Below are positions 54,628 through 62,636 of a DNA stretch of 64,000 bases, one piece after another. The notes below the pieces were generated by a model. The model saw only the letters and a list, made by a program, of their open reading frames with translations, made no database searches and had not been told where the DNA came from. Location: the NCBI RefSeq assembly GCF_900109115.1, contig NZ_FNYV01000004.1, positions 527,824-591,823 on the forward strand, given 5' to 3'. Every line of letters begins with the position of its first letter. The stretch's first letter is position 1. A program made the position numbers and the translations under genes. This DNA comes from Micromonospora phaseoli. Its GTDB lineage: Bacteria; Actinomycetota; Actinomycetes; Mycobacteriales; Micromonosporaceae.

Positions 54628-55338
54628 ATGGCTCAGACACGTCGCCAGATCGCGCGGATCGGTGCGCTCGGACTCTTCGCCGCTGCCACGGTGGCGCTCA
54701 CCGGGTCGCCAGCCGGCGCGCACGTCACGGTCAGCCCGTCGGTCACCACCGCAGGTTCCTACACGGTGCTGACGCTCGGCGTACCGCACGGCTGCGACGG
54801 ATCCGCCACGACGAAGGTCTCCATCAGGATTCCCGAGCAGATCGTCTCGGTCACCCCGACCGTGAATCCGAACTGGACGGTGCAGAAGGTCATGGCGGAC
54901 CTGAATCCGCCAGTCAAGGACAGCCACGGCAACGAGGTCACCCAGCGGGTCGCCGAGGTCGTCTACACCGCGAAGACGCCGCTCGCGGACGATCTGCGGG
55001 ACACCTTCGAGCTGTCGCTGAAGCTGCCCGACGCCCCCGGCGAGACGCTGGCGTTCCCCGCCGTGCAGACCTGCGAGCAGGGTGAGACGCCCTGGGTGGA
55101 GCTGCCCGCCGCCGGACAGGACGCCGACGAGTTGGAGCACCCCGCGCCGAGCTTCGTACTCACCGCGAAGGCGGAGCCCGCCGACGCCAGCCCGCAGCCA
55201 GCGGCCCAGCCGGTGAGCCAGACCACCGGGTCCAGCGGCAACGGCACCGGAGTGGTCGGCTGGATCGCCCTGGTGCTCGGCGCGCTGGGTCTGGTGACCG
55301 GCGGGCTCGCGCTGCTGCGTACCCGTAAAGCCGCCTGA
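54628..55338 (+). CDS. YcnI-like DUF1775 copper-associated protein 1
   Basis: 236 residues from ATG 54628 with GAAAGGTCG upstream. The signal peptide is cut at PAGA-HVTVSP, leaving His as the new N terminus, as in YcnI where this His binds Cu(II). The beta-sandwich follows (GVPHGCDGSATTKVSIRIPEQI, NPNWTVQKVM, PAVQTCEQGETPWVELP), then a Pro/Gln-rich linker and one C-terminal membrane helix (VVGWIALVLGALGLVTGGLALL). It is anchored outside the cell and probably hands copper to the CopC-CopD protein encoded 16 bases downstream. Confidence 0.9.
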   Translation: MAQTRRQIARIGALGLFAAATVALTGSPAGAHVTVSPSVTTAGSYTVLTLGVPHGCDGSATTKVSIRIPEQIVSVTPTVNPNWTVQKVMADLNPPVKDSHGNEVTQRVAEVVYTAKTPLADDLRDTFELSLKLPDAPGETLAFPAVQTCEQGETPWVELPAAGQDADELEHPAPSFVLTAKAEPADASPQPAAQPVSQTTGSSGNGTGVVGWIALVLGALGLVTGGLALLRTRKAA

Positions 55339-55354
55339 CCGGCCGGCGGCGCAG

Positions 55355-57121
55355 GTGAGGCCACGCGGCACCCCGGCGGCGGGATGGTCGAGTCCGGGCC
55401 GGTGGGCGCGGTGGACGGTGTCCACCGGGCTCGCCGGCCTGCTCGGCCTGGTGGCCGCCGTCGTCCCGGCGGCGCCCGCGGCCGCCCACGCGGTCCTGCT
55501 GGGCACCGACCCGGCGGACGGGGCCGTGCTGGCGACCGTCCCGGCCGAGGTCACGCTGACCTTCAACGAGCCGGTGACGGTACGCCCGGGTGGGGTCCGA
55601 CTCCTCGACGCGGCCGGTGACGAGGTCTCCGCCGACAGCCGGTCGGTGGACACGACGGTGCTCCTCGCCGTTCCGCCGAACCTTCCCGACGGCACCTACA
55701 TCGTGACCTTCCGGGTGATCTCGGCCGACAGCCATCCCGTGTCGGGTGGGTTCAGCTTCGCCGTCGGCGCGCCGAACACGGCGGCCGTGCCAGTGCCGGT
55801 GAGCCGTCCGGGCCCCGCGCTGGACCTCCTGCGCCAGGCGGCCGAGGCCGCCGCCTACCTCGGCCTGCTGGTCAGCGCGGGCCTGCTGGTCTTCCTGCTG
55901 GTCATGCTGCGCACCGACGCACCGGTCCTGCGACGCCGGCTGCTGCGGCTCGCCGGCTGGTCGGCGGGACTGACCGTGCTGGCGCGGCTGGTCCTGGTGC
56001 CGGCCGTCCCGGCCTGGCAGGACGGCCGGCACCTGGCCGGCCTGGTCGACAGTTCACTGTGGAGGGCCGGCCTCTCCTCGGACGAGGGCCTGAGCTCCCT
56101 GCTGGTGGTCATCGGCCTGGGCGCAGCGCTGTGGGCAACCAACCGGACGTGGTCCCCCCGATCCGCGGAGACCACGGCCGACGCGGAACCCACCCCGGCG
56201 TCGACCGCCAGACGAACGGCGCTGACCTCCGTGACGTTCGCCGGCGTCGCCCTCGCGTGGGGCGCGGTCGCCCTGGTCGGGCACACCCGCACGTACGGCC
56301 CGACCTGGCTGCTCGTCCCGGCCGACATCCTGCACGTGACGACCGCCGGCGTGTGGCTGGGCGGGCTGGCCGCCCTGCCCTGGGTACTCACCCGCTCGGC
56401 CGACCTGACGGCGGGCGCGGCGGCGCGGACGGTGTCGGCGTTCTCCCGCACCGCCGCTGTCCTCGTCGCCCTGCTCGGCGTCGCCGGCCTGCTGCTCGGT
56501 TGGCGCATCCTGCGGTCGTGGGAGGCGCTGTGGAGCACCCCGTACGGCCTTGCCCTGCTCACCAAGGTCGGGTTGACCGCCGTGGTCCTCGCCGTCGCCG
56601 CGCACAACCGGTTCCGCCTGGTGCCCCGCATCGTGGCCGCCGACCGCGACGACGGCCCGCCCAAGGCGTGGCGGCTGCTGCGCCGCACCGTCCGGTTCGA
56701 GGCGTCACTGCTGGTCGCCGTCGTCGCCGCGACCGGGTTTCTGGTAACGCAGAGCCCGGTCACCGATCCCGCCCCCCGCCCCGTGGACACCAGAGACCAC
56801 CCGCTCGTGGTGGAGGCGCCGCTCGGGCCGGGCCGGGCGCTGGCCCGGTTCACTCCGGGCACGGTAGGAGTGAACTCGATGGAGCTGGAACTGCTCGACG
56901 CAGCCGGTCAACCCGTCGTCCCGGTCGACGAACCGAAGCTGACGGTCCTGCTGCCCGCGATGGACGTCGGTCCGCTGGAGCGGACGCTCGCGCACACCGG
57001 TCCGGGTCGCTACGAGGCGGTCGTCGACCTGCCCCTCGCCGGCTCCTGGGTGGTCCAGGTCAGCGTGCGCACGTCCAAGTACGACAGCCCGGTCGGCCGG
57101 TTCACCGTGGACGTCCGATGA
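55355..57121 (+). CDS. CopC-CopD fusion protein (copper uptake/resistance)
   Basis: 588 residues, GTG start. Signal peptide cut at APAAA-HAVLLG, giving an N-terminal His as needed for the CopC copper site; the CopC domain spans about 45-143 (HAVLLGTDPADGAVLATVPAEVTLTFNEPV, ISADSHPVSGGFSFAVG). About eight membrane helices follow (about 160-480) as in CopD (HVTTAGVWLGGLAALPWVL with conserved His), then an extracellular YtkA-like domain (LDAAGQPVVPVDEPKLTVLLPAMDVGPLERTL). Copper import across the membrane is the usual proposed function. The gene overlaps the second DUF1775 gene (ATGA). Confidence 0.92.
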   Translation: MRPRGTPAAGWSSPGRWARWTVSTGLAGLLGLVAAVVPAAPAAAHAVLLGTDPADGAVLATVPAEVTLTFNEPVTVRPGGVRLLDAAGDEVSADSRSVDTTVLLAVPPNLPDGTYIVTFRVISADSHPVSGGFSFAVGAPNTAAVPVPVSRPGPALDLLRQAAEAAAYLGLLVSAGLLVFLLVMLRTDAPVLRRRLLRLAGWSAGLTVLARLVLVPAVPAWQDGRHLAGLVDSSLWRAGLSSDEGLSSLLVVIGLGAALWATNRTWSPRSAETTADAEPTPASTARRTALTSVTFAGVALAWGAVALVGHTRTYGPTWLLVPADILHVTTAGVWLGGLAALPWVLTRSADLTAGAAARTVSAFSRTAAVLVALLGVAGLLLGWRILRSWEALWSTPYGLALLTKVGLTAVVLAVAAHNRFRLVPRIVAADRDDGPPKAWRLLRRTVRFEASLLVAVVAATGFLVTQSPVTDPAPRPVDTRDHPLVVEAPLGPGRALARFTPGTVGVNSMELELLDAAGQPVVPVDEPKLTVLLPAMDVGPLERTLAHTGPGRYEAVVDLPLAGSWVVQVSVRTSKYDSPVGRFTVDVR

Positions 57122-57723
57122 GCGCGGGCCGGTGGACCCGGGCGTCTGTGGTGGCGGCAGCAACCGTGATCACCTACCTGGCGCTGGGTACCGCACCCGC
57201 CGCCGCGCACGTCGAGGTGGCCGGGGCGCAGCCGAACGGCGACGGCACCGCGACCCTGACGTTCGGCTTCGACCACAGCTGCGACGACTCACCCACCACC
57301 GAAATGGTCGTCACCCTGCCGACCGGAGTGACCGCGACCGCTACCGTCACGCCGGGCGGCTGGTCCGCCGGGGTCGCCGGTGACCGCGTCACGTTCACCG
57401 GAGCCGGCCTGGAGACCGGCGAGCTGGGTGTCACGGTTCGGATCGTCGCCCGCCCGGGCGACACGCTGCACTTCCCCGCGCTGCAGCGGTGCGCCGACGG
57501 CGGGTCGTACGCCTGGATCGACATCACGGCCGACAGCGAACATCCCGCGCCCCGGCTGGTCGCCACCAACGCCGTCCTTGCGGCCCACCCCGACGCGACC
57601 GGCAACCCGACGCCGACCGCGGCTGCCGACCGAGGTGCCACCCTGCCGCAGGCGCTTGCCGTACTCGCCGGGTTCGTCGCCGCCGCGGCAGCGGCGGGAG
57701 CGGTGTTCGCCCGGCGGGGGTAG
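57118..57723 (+). CDS. YcnI-like DUF1775 copper-associated protein 2
   Basis: 201 residues. Signal peptide cut at APAAA-HVEVAG, again exposing an N-terminal His. Beta-sandwich with FGFDHSCDDSPTTEMVVTLP, GWSAGVAGDRVTFTGAG, FPALQRCADGGSYAWIDI, and a C-terminal membrane helix (LAVLAGFVAAAAAAGAVF). It is shorter and clearly diverged from the DUF1775 protein on the other side of copC-copD, so it is not a recent duplicate. It is translationally coupled to the CopC-CopD gene. Confidence 0.88.
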   Translation: MSAGRWTRASVVAAATVITYLALGTAPAAAHVEVAGAQPNGDGTATLTFGFDHSCDDSPTTEMVVTLPTGVTATATVTPGGWSAGVAGDRVTFTGAGLETGELGVTVRIVARPGDTLHFPALQRCADGGSYAWIDITADSEHPAPRLVATNAVLAAHPDATGNPTPTAAADRGATLPQALAVLAGFVAAAAAAGAVFARRG

Positions 57724-57874
57724 CGGGCGGTAAGGCTCGCCGCCGGGCCCGCGGGAGCAGGTCCCACGGCCCGCACGGCCTTGCGGCTCGCTGACCCCAC
57801 CGGGCCGCCGGTTGGCCCCCTGGGGCCGGAGCAACGGGTACGCGCACGGACGCCACCGACACAAGGAGGACGCC

Positions 57875-58708
57875 GTGTTCAGCCATGTCAAGGACCTGCA
57901 GTTCGAGGCCAAGCCGGATGCTCCCGACGCCGCCTTCGCCCGCCGCCTCCAGGAGGTGCTGGGGGGCAAGTGGGGCGAGATGACCGTCGCCAACCAGTAC
58001 CTCTTCCAGGGCTGGAACTGCCGGCTGCCCGGCAAGTACAAGGATCTGCTACTCGACGTCGGCACCGAGGAGATGGGCCACGTCGAGATGATCTGCACGA
58101 TGATCGCCCGCCTGCTGGACAGCGCACCGCTGTCGATACAGGAGGCGGCCGCCGAGGACAATCCGATGCTGACCGCGATCTACGCCGGGGCGAATCCAGC
58201 ACACTTCATCCACTCCGGCGGCGGCCCACTGCCGGCGGACAGCAACGGGGTGCCGTGGAACGGTGCCTTCATCACCGCCAGCGGCAACCTGCTCGCCGAT
58301 TTCCACCTCAACGTCACCGCGGAGGCACAGGGCCGGCTGCAGGTCGCCCGACTGTTCCACATGACCGACGATCCGGGTGTCAAGCAGCTGCTGCGCTTCC
58401 TGCTGGCCCGCGACACCATGCACCAGAACATGTGGCTCGCCGCCATCGAACAGCTCAAGGACGACGGCCTGGAAGAGATGCCGGTCCCCGAGGCATTCCT
58501 CGACGCTGAGCAGGAGAACCAGTTCGCCTACCAGTACATCGACTTCTCCTCCGGTGAGGAGGCGGCCGAGGGACGGTGGGCCTCCGGCCCGACCCCGGAC
58601 GGCAAGGGACAGTTCAGCTACCAGTCGACCCCGACGGCGCACGCGGGTGCCCCGGAGCTACCCCCCGGCGACCCGCGACTGCACTGCACCCCGCCGCTCG
58701 GCAACTGA
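57875..58708 (+). CDS. Manganese catalase (ferritin-like)
   Basis: 277 residues from GTG 57875, preceded by AAGGAGG. All five dimanganese ligands can be placed: Glu in GEMTVANQYLF, Glu and His in TEEMGHVEM, Glu in TAEAQGRLQVARLF, His in RDTMHQNMWL. The C-terminal tail (YQSTPTAHAGAPELPPGDPRLHCTPP) is typical. It breaks down hydrogen peroxide without haem and backs up KatG in this window. It is followed by a putative manganese transporter gene. Confidence 0.93.
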   Translation: MFSHVKDLQFEAKPDAPDAAFARRLQEVLGGKWGEMTVANQYLFQGWNCRLPGKYKDLLLDVGTEEMGHVEMICTMIARLLDSAPLSIQEAAAEDNPMLTAIYAGANPAHFIHSGGGPLPADSNGVPWNGAFITASGNLLADFHLNVTAEAQGRLQVARLFHMTDDPGVKQLLRFLLARDTMHQNMWLAAIEQLKDDGLEEMPVPEAFLDAEQENQFAYQYIDFSSGEEAAEGRWASGPTPDGKGQFSYQSTPTAHAGAPELPPGDPRLHCTPPLGN

Positions 58709-58739
58709 TCAGCCGACTGACGTCGGTTAACCGTTCCGC

Positions 58740-58775
58740 CGTGCTGGTCCGTCGTCGCGGTGGCGGACCAGCACG
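58740..58775. terminator. Hairpin between Mn catalase and Mn transporter genes
   Basis: A perfect 12-bp stem, CGTGCTGGTCCG / CGGACCAGCACG, with a 12-base loop. It ends only 20 bases before the ATG of the transporter gene and 7 bases before its ribosome binding site, so a complete terminator here would leave no room for a new promoter. It may be a partial terminator or an RNA-stability element. Confidence 0.55.
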
Positions 58776-58795
58776 CCCACCGGGGAGACAACGTC

Positions 58796-60004
58796 ATGAT
58801 CGAATTTCTGGCGCGCCCGCTGGCGGACGCGTTCATGCAGGTCGGAGTCTATGTCGCGGTCATGGTCGCGCTCTTCGGCTGGCTGCGCTGGCGGTATGGC
58901 GACCGGGTCACCGACGGTCTCACCCGTCGCCCCCGGCTCGGGCCGCTGGTCGGCGCGCTGCTCGGGGTCACTCCCGGCTGCGGCGGCGCGATCATTCTCA
59001 TGCCCCTGTACGCGCGCGGCAAGGTCTCGTTCGGGACCGCCGTGGCCGCCCTCGCGGCGACGATGGGCGATTCCTCCTGGGTGATAATCGCCGCGGATCC
59101 CGAGTTCGCCCTCAAGATCCACGCTCTGCTCTTCGCCGTCGGTCTGGCCACCGGGTACGCCGTCGACCTGCTCGGCGTCGAGCCAGCGAGGGCACTGCCC
59201 GGGTGGCCGTGGCGTGCCGACCGGCGACGGCCCATCGCATCCGGGTACGCATCCACATCGCCTGGTGGGTTTGGCCGACCGCCCGCCGTGGACGGCCCGG
59301 CCAGCGTCGCCAGCCGAGCCGGGCTGGTGCTGGCCACCCGCCCCGAGCCAGCGCCACCGTCCGGACCCCGGGCAGCCGCCGCACCGCCGCCGCGGCCGGC
59401 ACGGATCTCACTGGCCTTCTGGGGCCTCACCACCCCGGCCTTCCTGGTGTCCGTGCCGGTCGTGTTCCACGCCGTCGATCCGCAGCAGCTCGCCCGCGCA
59501 CTCGGCGGGATCGACCCCTACCTCGCCCTTGGCTGCTGCGGCACCCTCATCGCGCTTCTCGTCTTCGCCAACGCCCGGGGTCGGCTCGCCGACGACACCG
59601 TTGACACCGCCACGCCCCAGAGCAGGCGGGAGGCAATGCGGCACAGCGCACACGAGGCCTCGTTCATCACCGTCTGGGTCGCGGTCGCCTACCTGGGCTG
59701 GCAGCTTCTCAGCAGCACCACCGGCTTCGACGGCTCACAGCTGGCGCTCGCCGGGGCGATCGGGGTACTCGTCGGCGCGCTGATCGGACTCATCCCCGGG
59801 TGTGCCGTCCAGATCGTCTTCACCAGCACGTTCGTCGCCGGTGGGCTTCCCGTGACAGCCCTCGTGGCCAACGCCATCAGCCAGGACGGCGACGCCCTGA
59901 TACCGCTCGCCGCCCTGCGCCGCCGCGCTGCCGCCACGGCAACCGTGGTCACCACAATCCCGGCGATCCTCGTCGGGCTGGCGCTGCTCGCACTCCTCGA
60001 CTGA
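58796..60004 (+). CDS. Putative manganese/heavy-metal exporter (ArsP_2-like)
   Basis: 402 residues from ATG 58796 with GGGGAG upstream. About nine or ten membrane helices in two homologous halves separated by a disordered Pro/Ala-rich loop (about 145-205). Each half has the family motif: GVTPGCGGAIILMPLYARGKVSFGTAVAALAATMGDSSW and GLIPGCAVQIVFTSTFVAGGLPVTALVANAISQDGDAL. The family is annotated as putative manganese transporter or 10-TM heavy-metal exporter; transport direction is not firmly known. Adjacency to Mn catalase supports manganese. Confidence 0.83.
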   Translation: MIEFLARPLADAFMQVGVYVAVMVALFGWLRWRYGDRVTDGLTRRPRLGPLVGALLGVTPGCGGAIILMPLYARGKVSFGTAVAALAATMGDSSWVIIAADPEFALKIHALLFAVGLATGYAVDLLGVEPARALPGWPWRADRRRPIASGYASTSPGGFGRPPAVDGPASVASRAGLVLATRPEPAPPSGPRAAAAPPPRPARISLAFWGLTTPAFLVSVPVVFHAVDPQQLARALGGIDPYLALGCCGTLIALLVFANARGRLADDTVDTATPQSRREAMRHSAHEASFITVWVAVAYLGWQLLSSTTGFDGSQLALAGAIGVLVGALIGLIPGCAVQIVFTSTFVAGGLPVTALVANAISQDGDALIPLAALRRRAAATATVVTTIPAILVGLALLALLD

Positions 60005-60063
60005 CCCGGACCTGCCGGTGCTTGTCTTCCGGGGGCCGATGGGCTCCGGGCGGGCGGCACCTC

Positions 60064-60099
60064 ACGGTGCGGGCAGCACCTTACGGTGCGGGCAGCACC
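60064..60099. repeat. 19-base tandem duplication across the kinase stop codon
   Basis: ACGGTGCGGGCAGCACC occurs at 60064-60080 and again at 60083-60099 (period 19). The second copy encodes the last residues of the histidine kinase; the first lies just after its stop. Each copy can fold into a small GGTGC/GCACC hairpin, so the pair may serve as the terminator for the convergent genes. Confidence 0.65.
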
Positions 60100-60764
60100 A
60101 CCCGGACCGCGACCCCGCGATCGTTACGAGATGCGGTGATCGTGCCGCCGTCGGCGGTGACCAGATGCCGCACGATCCACAGTCCGAGCCCGGACATACC
60201 CGGAGGCGGCGTGGTGCGGCGCAGCGCGTCCAGCAAAGGCCGACAGGTTCTTCCCTCGTCCGTCACCACCAGCACCAGGTTGTCCGCCCGCACCGTGGCA
60301 GACACCCGTACCCGGCCTTCGGTGGGGCCATGACGCAGGGCGTTGTCCACCAGGTTGACGAGGATCTGACGAACCCGGTGGGCAGGTACCAGCCGCCGGC
60401 TGGCACCGTTGCTCAGCCGAACCATCAACCGGGGCGCCGCTACGGACGCAACCGCGACCAGCAACACATCGGCCAGCGGTACCGGCTGGTCGACCGGCTC
60501 CGCCAGACTCTGCAGCACCGACGTCGCGCGCCGCCACAGACTCTCCAGATACGTCGCCTGCTGATGCGCCAGCACCGCGACGTCCTGTCGTCGCGCCGGG
60601 TCGAGCGCTCCCGGCTCGTCGGCCAGAGCCCTGGTCAACGCGCGCAGCGACTCGATCGGGGACCGCAGCTCATGACAGAGCGTCCGCAGCATCAGCGAGT
60701 GGGTGCCAAGATCGGCCGACACTCCGTTTCCGACGGGACTGCCGTTCTCCGGAGTCGAGGGCAT
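60081..60764 (-). CDS. Sensor-less histidine kinase
   Basis: 227 residues from ATG 60764 (252 if ATG 60839 is used, but those codons are antisense to the response regulator). HisKA segment with phospho-acceptor His in LCHELRSPIESLRAL (about 30-45), then the ATPase domain: N-box ILVNLVDNALRHGP, G-boxes VVTDEGRTCRPLL and GLGLWIVRHL. No transmembrane segment and no PAS or GAF domain, so the signal input is unknown. It diverges from the response regulator gene 30 bases away, an unusual arrangement for a pair. Confidence 0.83.
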   Translation of the reverse strand: MPSTPENGSPVGNGVSADLGTHSLMLRTLCHELRSPIESLRALTRALADEPGALDPARRQDVAVLAHQQATYLESLWRRATSVLQSLAEPVDQPVPLADVLLVAVASVAAPRLMVRLSNGASRRLVPAHRVRQILVNLVDNALRHGPTEGRVRVSATVRADNLVLVVTDEGRTCRPLLDALRRTTPPPGMSGLGLWIVRHLVTADGGTITASRNDRGVAVRVVLPAP

Positions 60765-60794
60765 GATCGGGCCACGATCGGGAAACGGCCCCAC

Positions 60795-61439
60795 GTGCCC
60801 CAGTCGGCGACACTCCGCCTCGTGTTGGTCGATGACCATCCTCTTTTCGTCCGTGGCCTCGAACTGCTGCTCCCCGCCAGCACTCAGGGGCGGGCACGCG
60901 TCGTCGGCTCGACGGGCGACGCGGCCGCCGCCGCTGCCCTGGTCCGCCGCTGTCTACCCGATCTGGCCCTGGTCGACCTGCACATGCCTCCGCCCGGCGG
61001 GATCCGCGCCATCGCCGCTATCCGACGGACCACACCGAAAGTCCGGGTCGTCGCGTTCTCTGGTCTGGACGAGACCGACCTCATGGCCCAGGCTCTGCGG
61101 GCCGGCGCTGACGGCTACCTACCGAAGAGCAGCGAACCGGAAGAACTGCTGCCGCCGCTGATGGCGGTGCTGGACGGATGGGCCGTGCTGCCCGCAGGAC
61201 TGCTGAACGCCATGCTCCGGCCGACGCAGGGCGGCCTGCCCGCGACGGCCGTACTCGACGACGGCGAACGCCAGCTACTCCAGCTTATTGCCAAGGGCTG
61301 CCGGACGGTGGAGATCGCCGAAAGGCTGCACCTGTCCGACCGCACGGTCAAGTGGATGACCGCGGCTTTGCTGCGCAAGCTCAGGGTGTCGAACCGGACG
61401 GAGGCAGCTGCCATGGCCGGCATCGCCGGCCTGCTGTGA
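60795..61439 (+). CDS. Response regulator, NarL/LuxR family
   Basis: 214 residues from GTG 60795. Receiver domain (about 6-125): LRLVLVDDHPLFVRGLELLL (acidic pair), phospho-acceptor Asp in LALVDLHMPPPGG, Ser in VVAFSGLD and Lys in YLPKSSEP. A LuxR helix-turn-helix lies at about 150-210 (LDDGERQLLQLIAKGCRTVEIAERLHLSDRTVKWMTAALLRKL). Its likely partner is the divergent kinase. No clear ribosome binding site is seen before the GTG; it may be leaderless. Confidence 0.88.
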   Translation: MPQSATLRLVLVDDHPLFVRGLELLLPASTQGRARVVGSTGDAAAAAALVRRCLPDLALVDLHMPPPGGIRAIAAIRRTTPKVRVVAFSGLDETDLMAQALRAGADGYLPKSSEPEELLPPLMAVLDGWAVLPAGLLNAMLRPTQGGLPATAVLDDGERQLLQLIAKGCRTVEIAERLHLSDRTVKWMTAALLRKLRVSNRTEAAAMAGIAGLL

Positions 61440-61620
61440 GCCCCCGGTGCTTCGCCGTCGCCGAGGGTCGATGCACCGCTCGGCGAGCACCTCGACCGCC
61501 ACTCCCGTCCATTGATCAACAAGTGGGCAGCCCTGGTTGGAAGGGGCGTGAGCTGCGCGGTTTGGGGTATCCGCCGATCCGGCTGACCGATCTGGTTCCG
61601 CCCACAGAGGGGGCACACAG

Positions 61621-62184
61621 ATGACCAAGCAACAGAGCCCGACAACGGGCGGCGCCCAGTCGAAGGTGCAGGCGGCTCGGTCGCAGGCACCCGCGGCCGC
61701 GCACACCGTGCAGCATGCGGGCGGCGAGGTGGCGCACGGTGCGGTCGAGGAGGGCAAGGCCACTGCCGCAGAGGCGAACCGGCAGGTGCGCCACCTGCTC
61801 GGCGAGGCCGCCAACCAACTCAACCAGCAGGCCGACACCCAGCAGAAACGCGCAGCCGCCGGGCTCCGGTCACTGGGCGACGAACTGGAGTCGATGTCCA
61901 GCCGGGACGAGCGGCACGGGCTTGCCGGTGACCTGGCCCGACAGGCGGCGGAGCAGGCCCACCGGGCCGCGGAATGGCTGGACGAGCGGGAGCCCGGGGC
62001 GGTGGTGGCGGAGGTACGCGACTTCGCGCGCCGCCGGCCCGGTCTGTTCCTGGCTGGGGCGGCGGTGGCCGGGATGCTGGCCGGTCGATTGACCCGCAGC
62101 CTCGCCGCCGACGGCGAGGCAGGTGCCGGCGGGCCCGCGGAACAACAACCTCCGCCGTCCTACCGGGGTGAGGTGGGCACATGA
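61621..62184 (+). CDS. Membrane-anchored Ala/Gln-rich protein
   Basis: 187 residues. The N-terminal ~125 residues are rich in Ala, Gln, Glu and Arg and probably form long amphipathic helices or coiled coil (HLLGEAANQLNQQADTQQKRAAAGLRSLGDELESMS). One short membrane helix follows at about 140-157 (RPGLFLAGAAVAGMLAGRL). No family named with confidence. First gene of three overlapping genes; its stop overlaps the next start (ATGA). Confidence 0.8.
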   Translation: MTKQQSPTTGGAQSKVQAARSQAPAAAHTVQHAGGEVAHGAVEEGKATAAEANRQVRHLLGEAANQLNQQADTQQKRAAAGLRSLGDELESMSSRDERHGLAGDLARQAAEQAHRAAEWLDEREPGAVVAEVRDFARRRPGLFLAGAAVAGMLAGRLTRSLAADGEAGAGGPAEQQPPPSYRGEVGT

Positions 62185-62636
62185 GTGCCTCGCCACGAGG
62201 CCGAGCCGACGCTCCGCCCGACCGGACGCAGGCATCCCTCGGTGAACTGCTCGGTGACGTCACCCGTGACATGGCCACGCTCGTGCGTCAGGAGGTTGAA
62301 CTCGCCAAGGCTGAGGTACGTCAGGAGGTGCGCACCGCCGGTCAAGCCGCCGGCATGTTCGGTGGCGCCGCACTAGCGGGGTTCATGCTCCTGCTGTTCC
62401 TGTCGTACGCGCTCTGGTGGGCGCTGGCGAACGTGATGGATCAGGGGTGGGCGGCGCTGATCGTCGCCGGAGTGTGGGCCGTCATCGGCGCGGTCCTGTT
62501 CACGGTGGCGCGCGGTCGGCTTCGTCGGGTGCAAGCCGGTCTACCCCGTACCACCGAAACGGCCCGCAGGATCCCGGGCGCCTTCACCGACCGACAGCAG
62601 GCAGGGAGGAATAACGGTGACAGCCGATCCAGATGA
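62181..62636 (+). CDS. Holin-like membrane protein (DUF1469 / actinobacterial Holin-X type)
   Basis: 151 residues. Cytoplasmic helix with LGELLGDVTRDMATLVRQEVELAKAEVRQEV, two membrane helices at about 58-80 and 87-110, and a basic tail. The pattern matches the actinobacterial phage-holin-like family, which is common outside prophages; no lysis function is implied. Second gene of the envelope operon, overlapping the third by 20 bases. Confidence 0.87.
   Translation: MSASPRGRADAPPDRTQASLGELLGDVTRDMATLVRQEVELAKAEVRQEVRTAGQAAGMFGGAALAGFMLLLFLSYALWWALANVMDQGWAALIVAGVWAVIGAVLFTVARGRLRRVQAGLPRTTETARRIPGAFTDRQQAGRNNGDSRSR

Noticed and set aside
62181..62636. Phage origin for the holin-like gene
   Set aside because: No other phage genes, integrase or attachment site nearby; this family is common in actinobacterial chromosomes.
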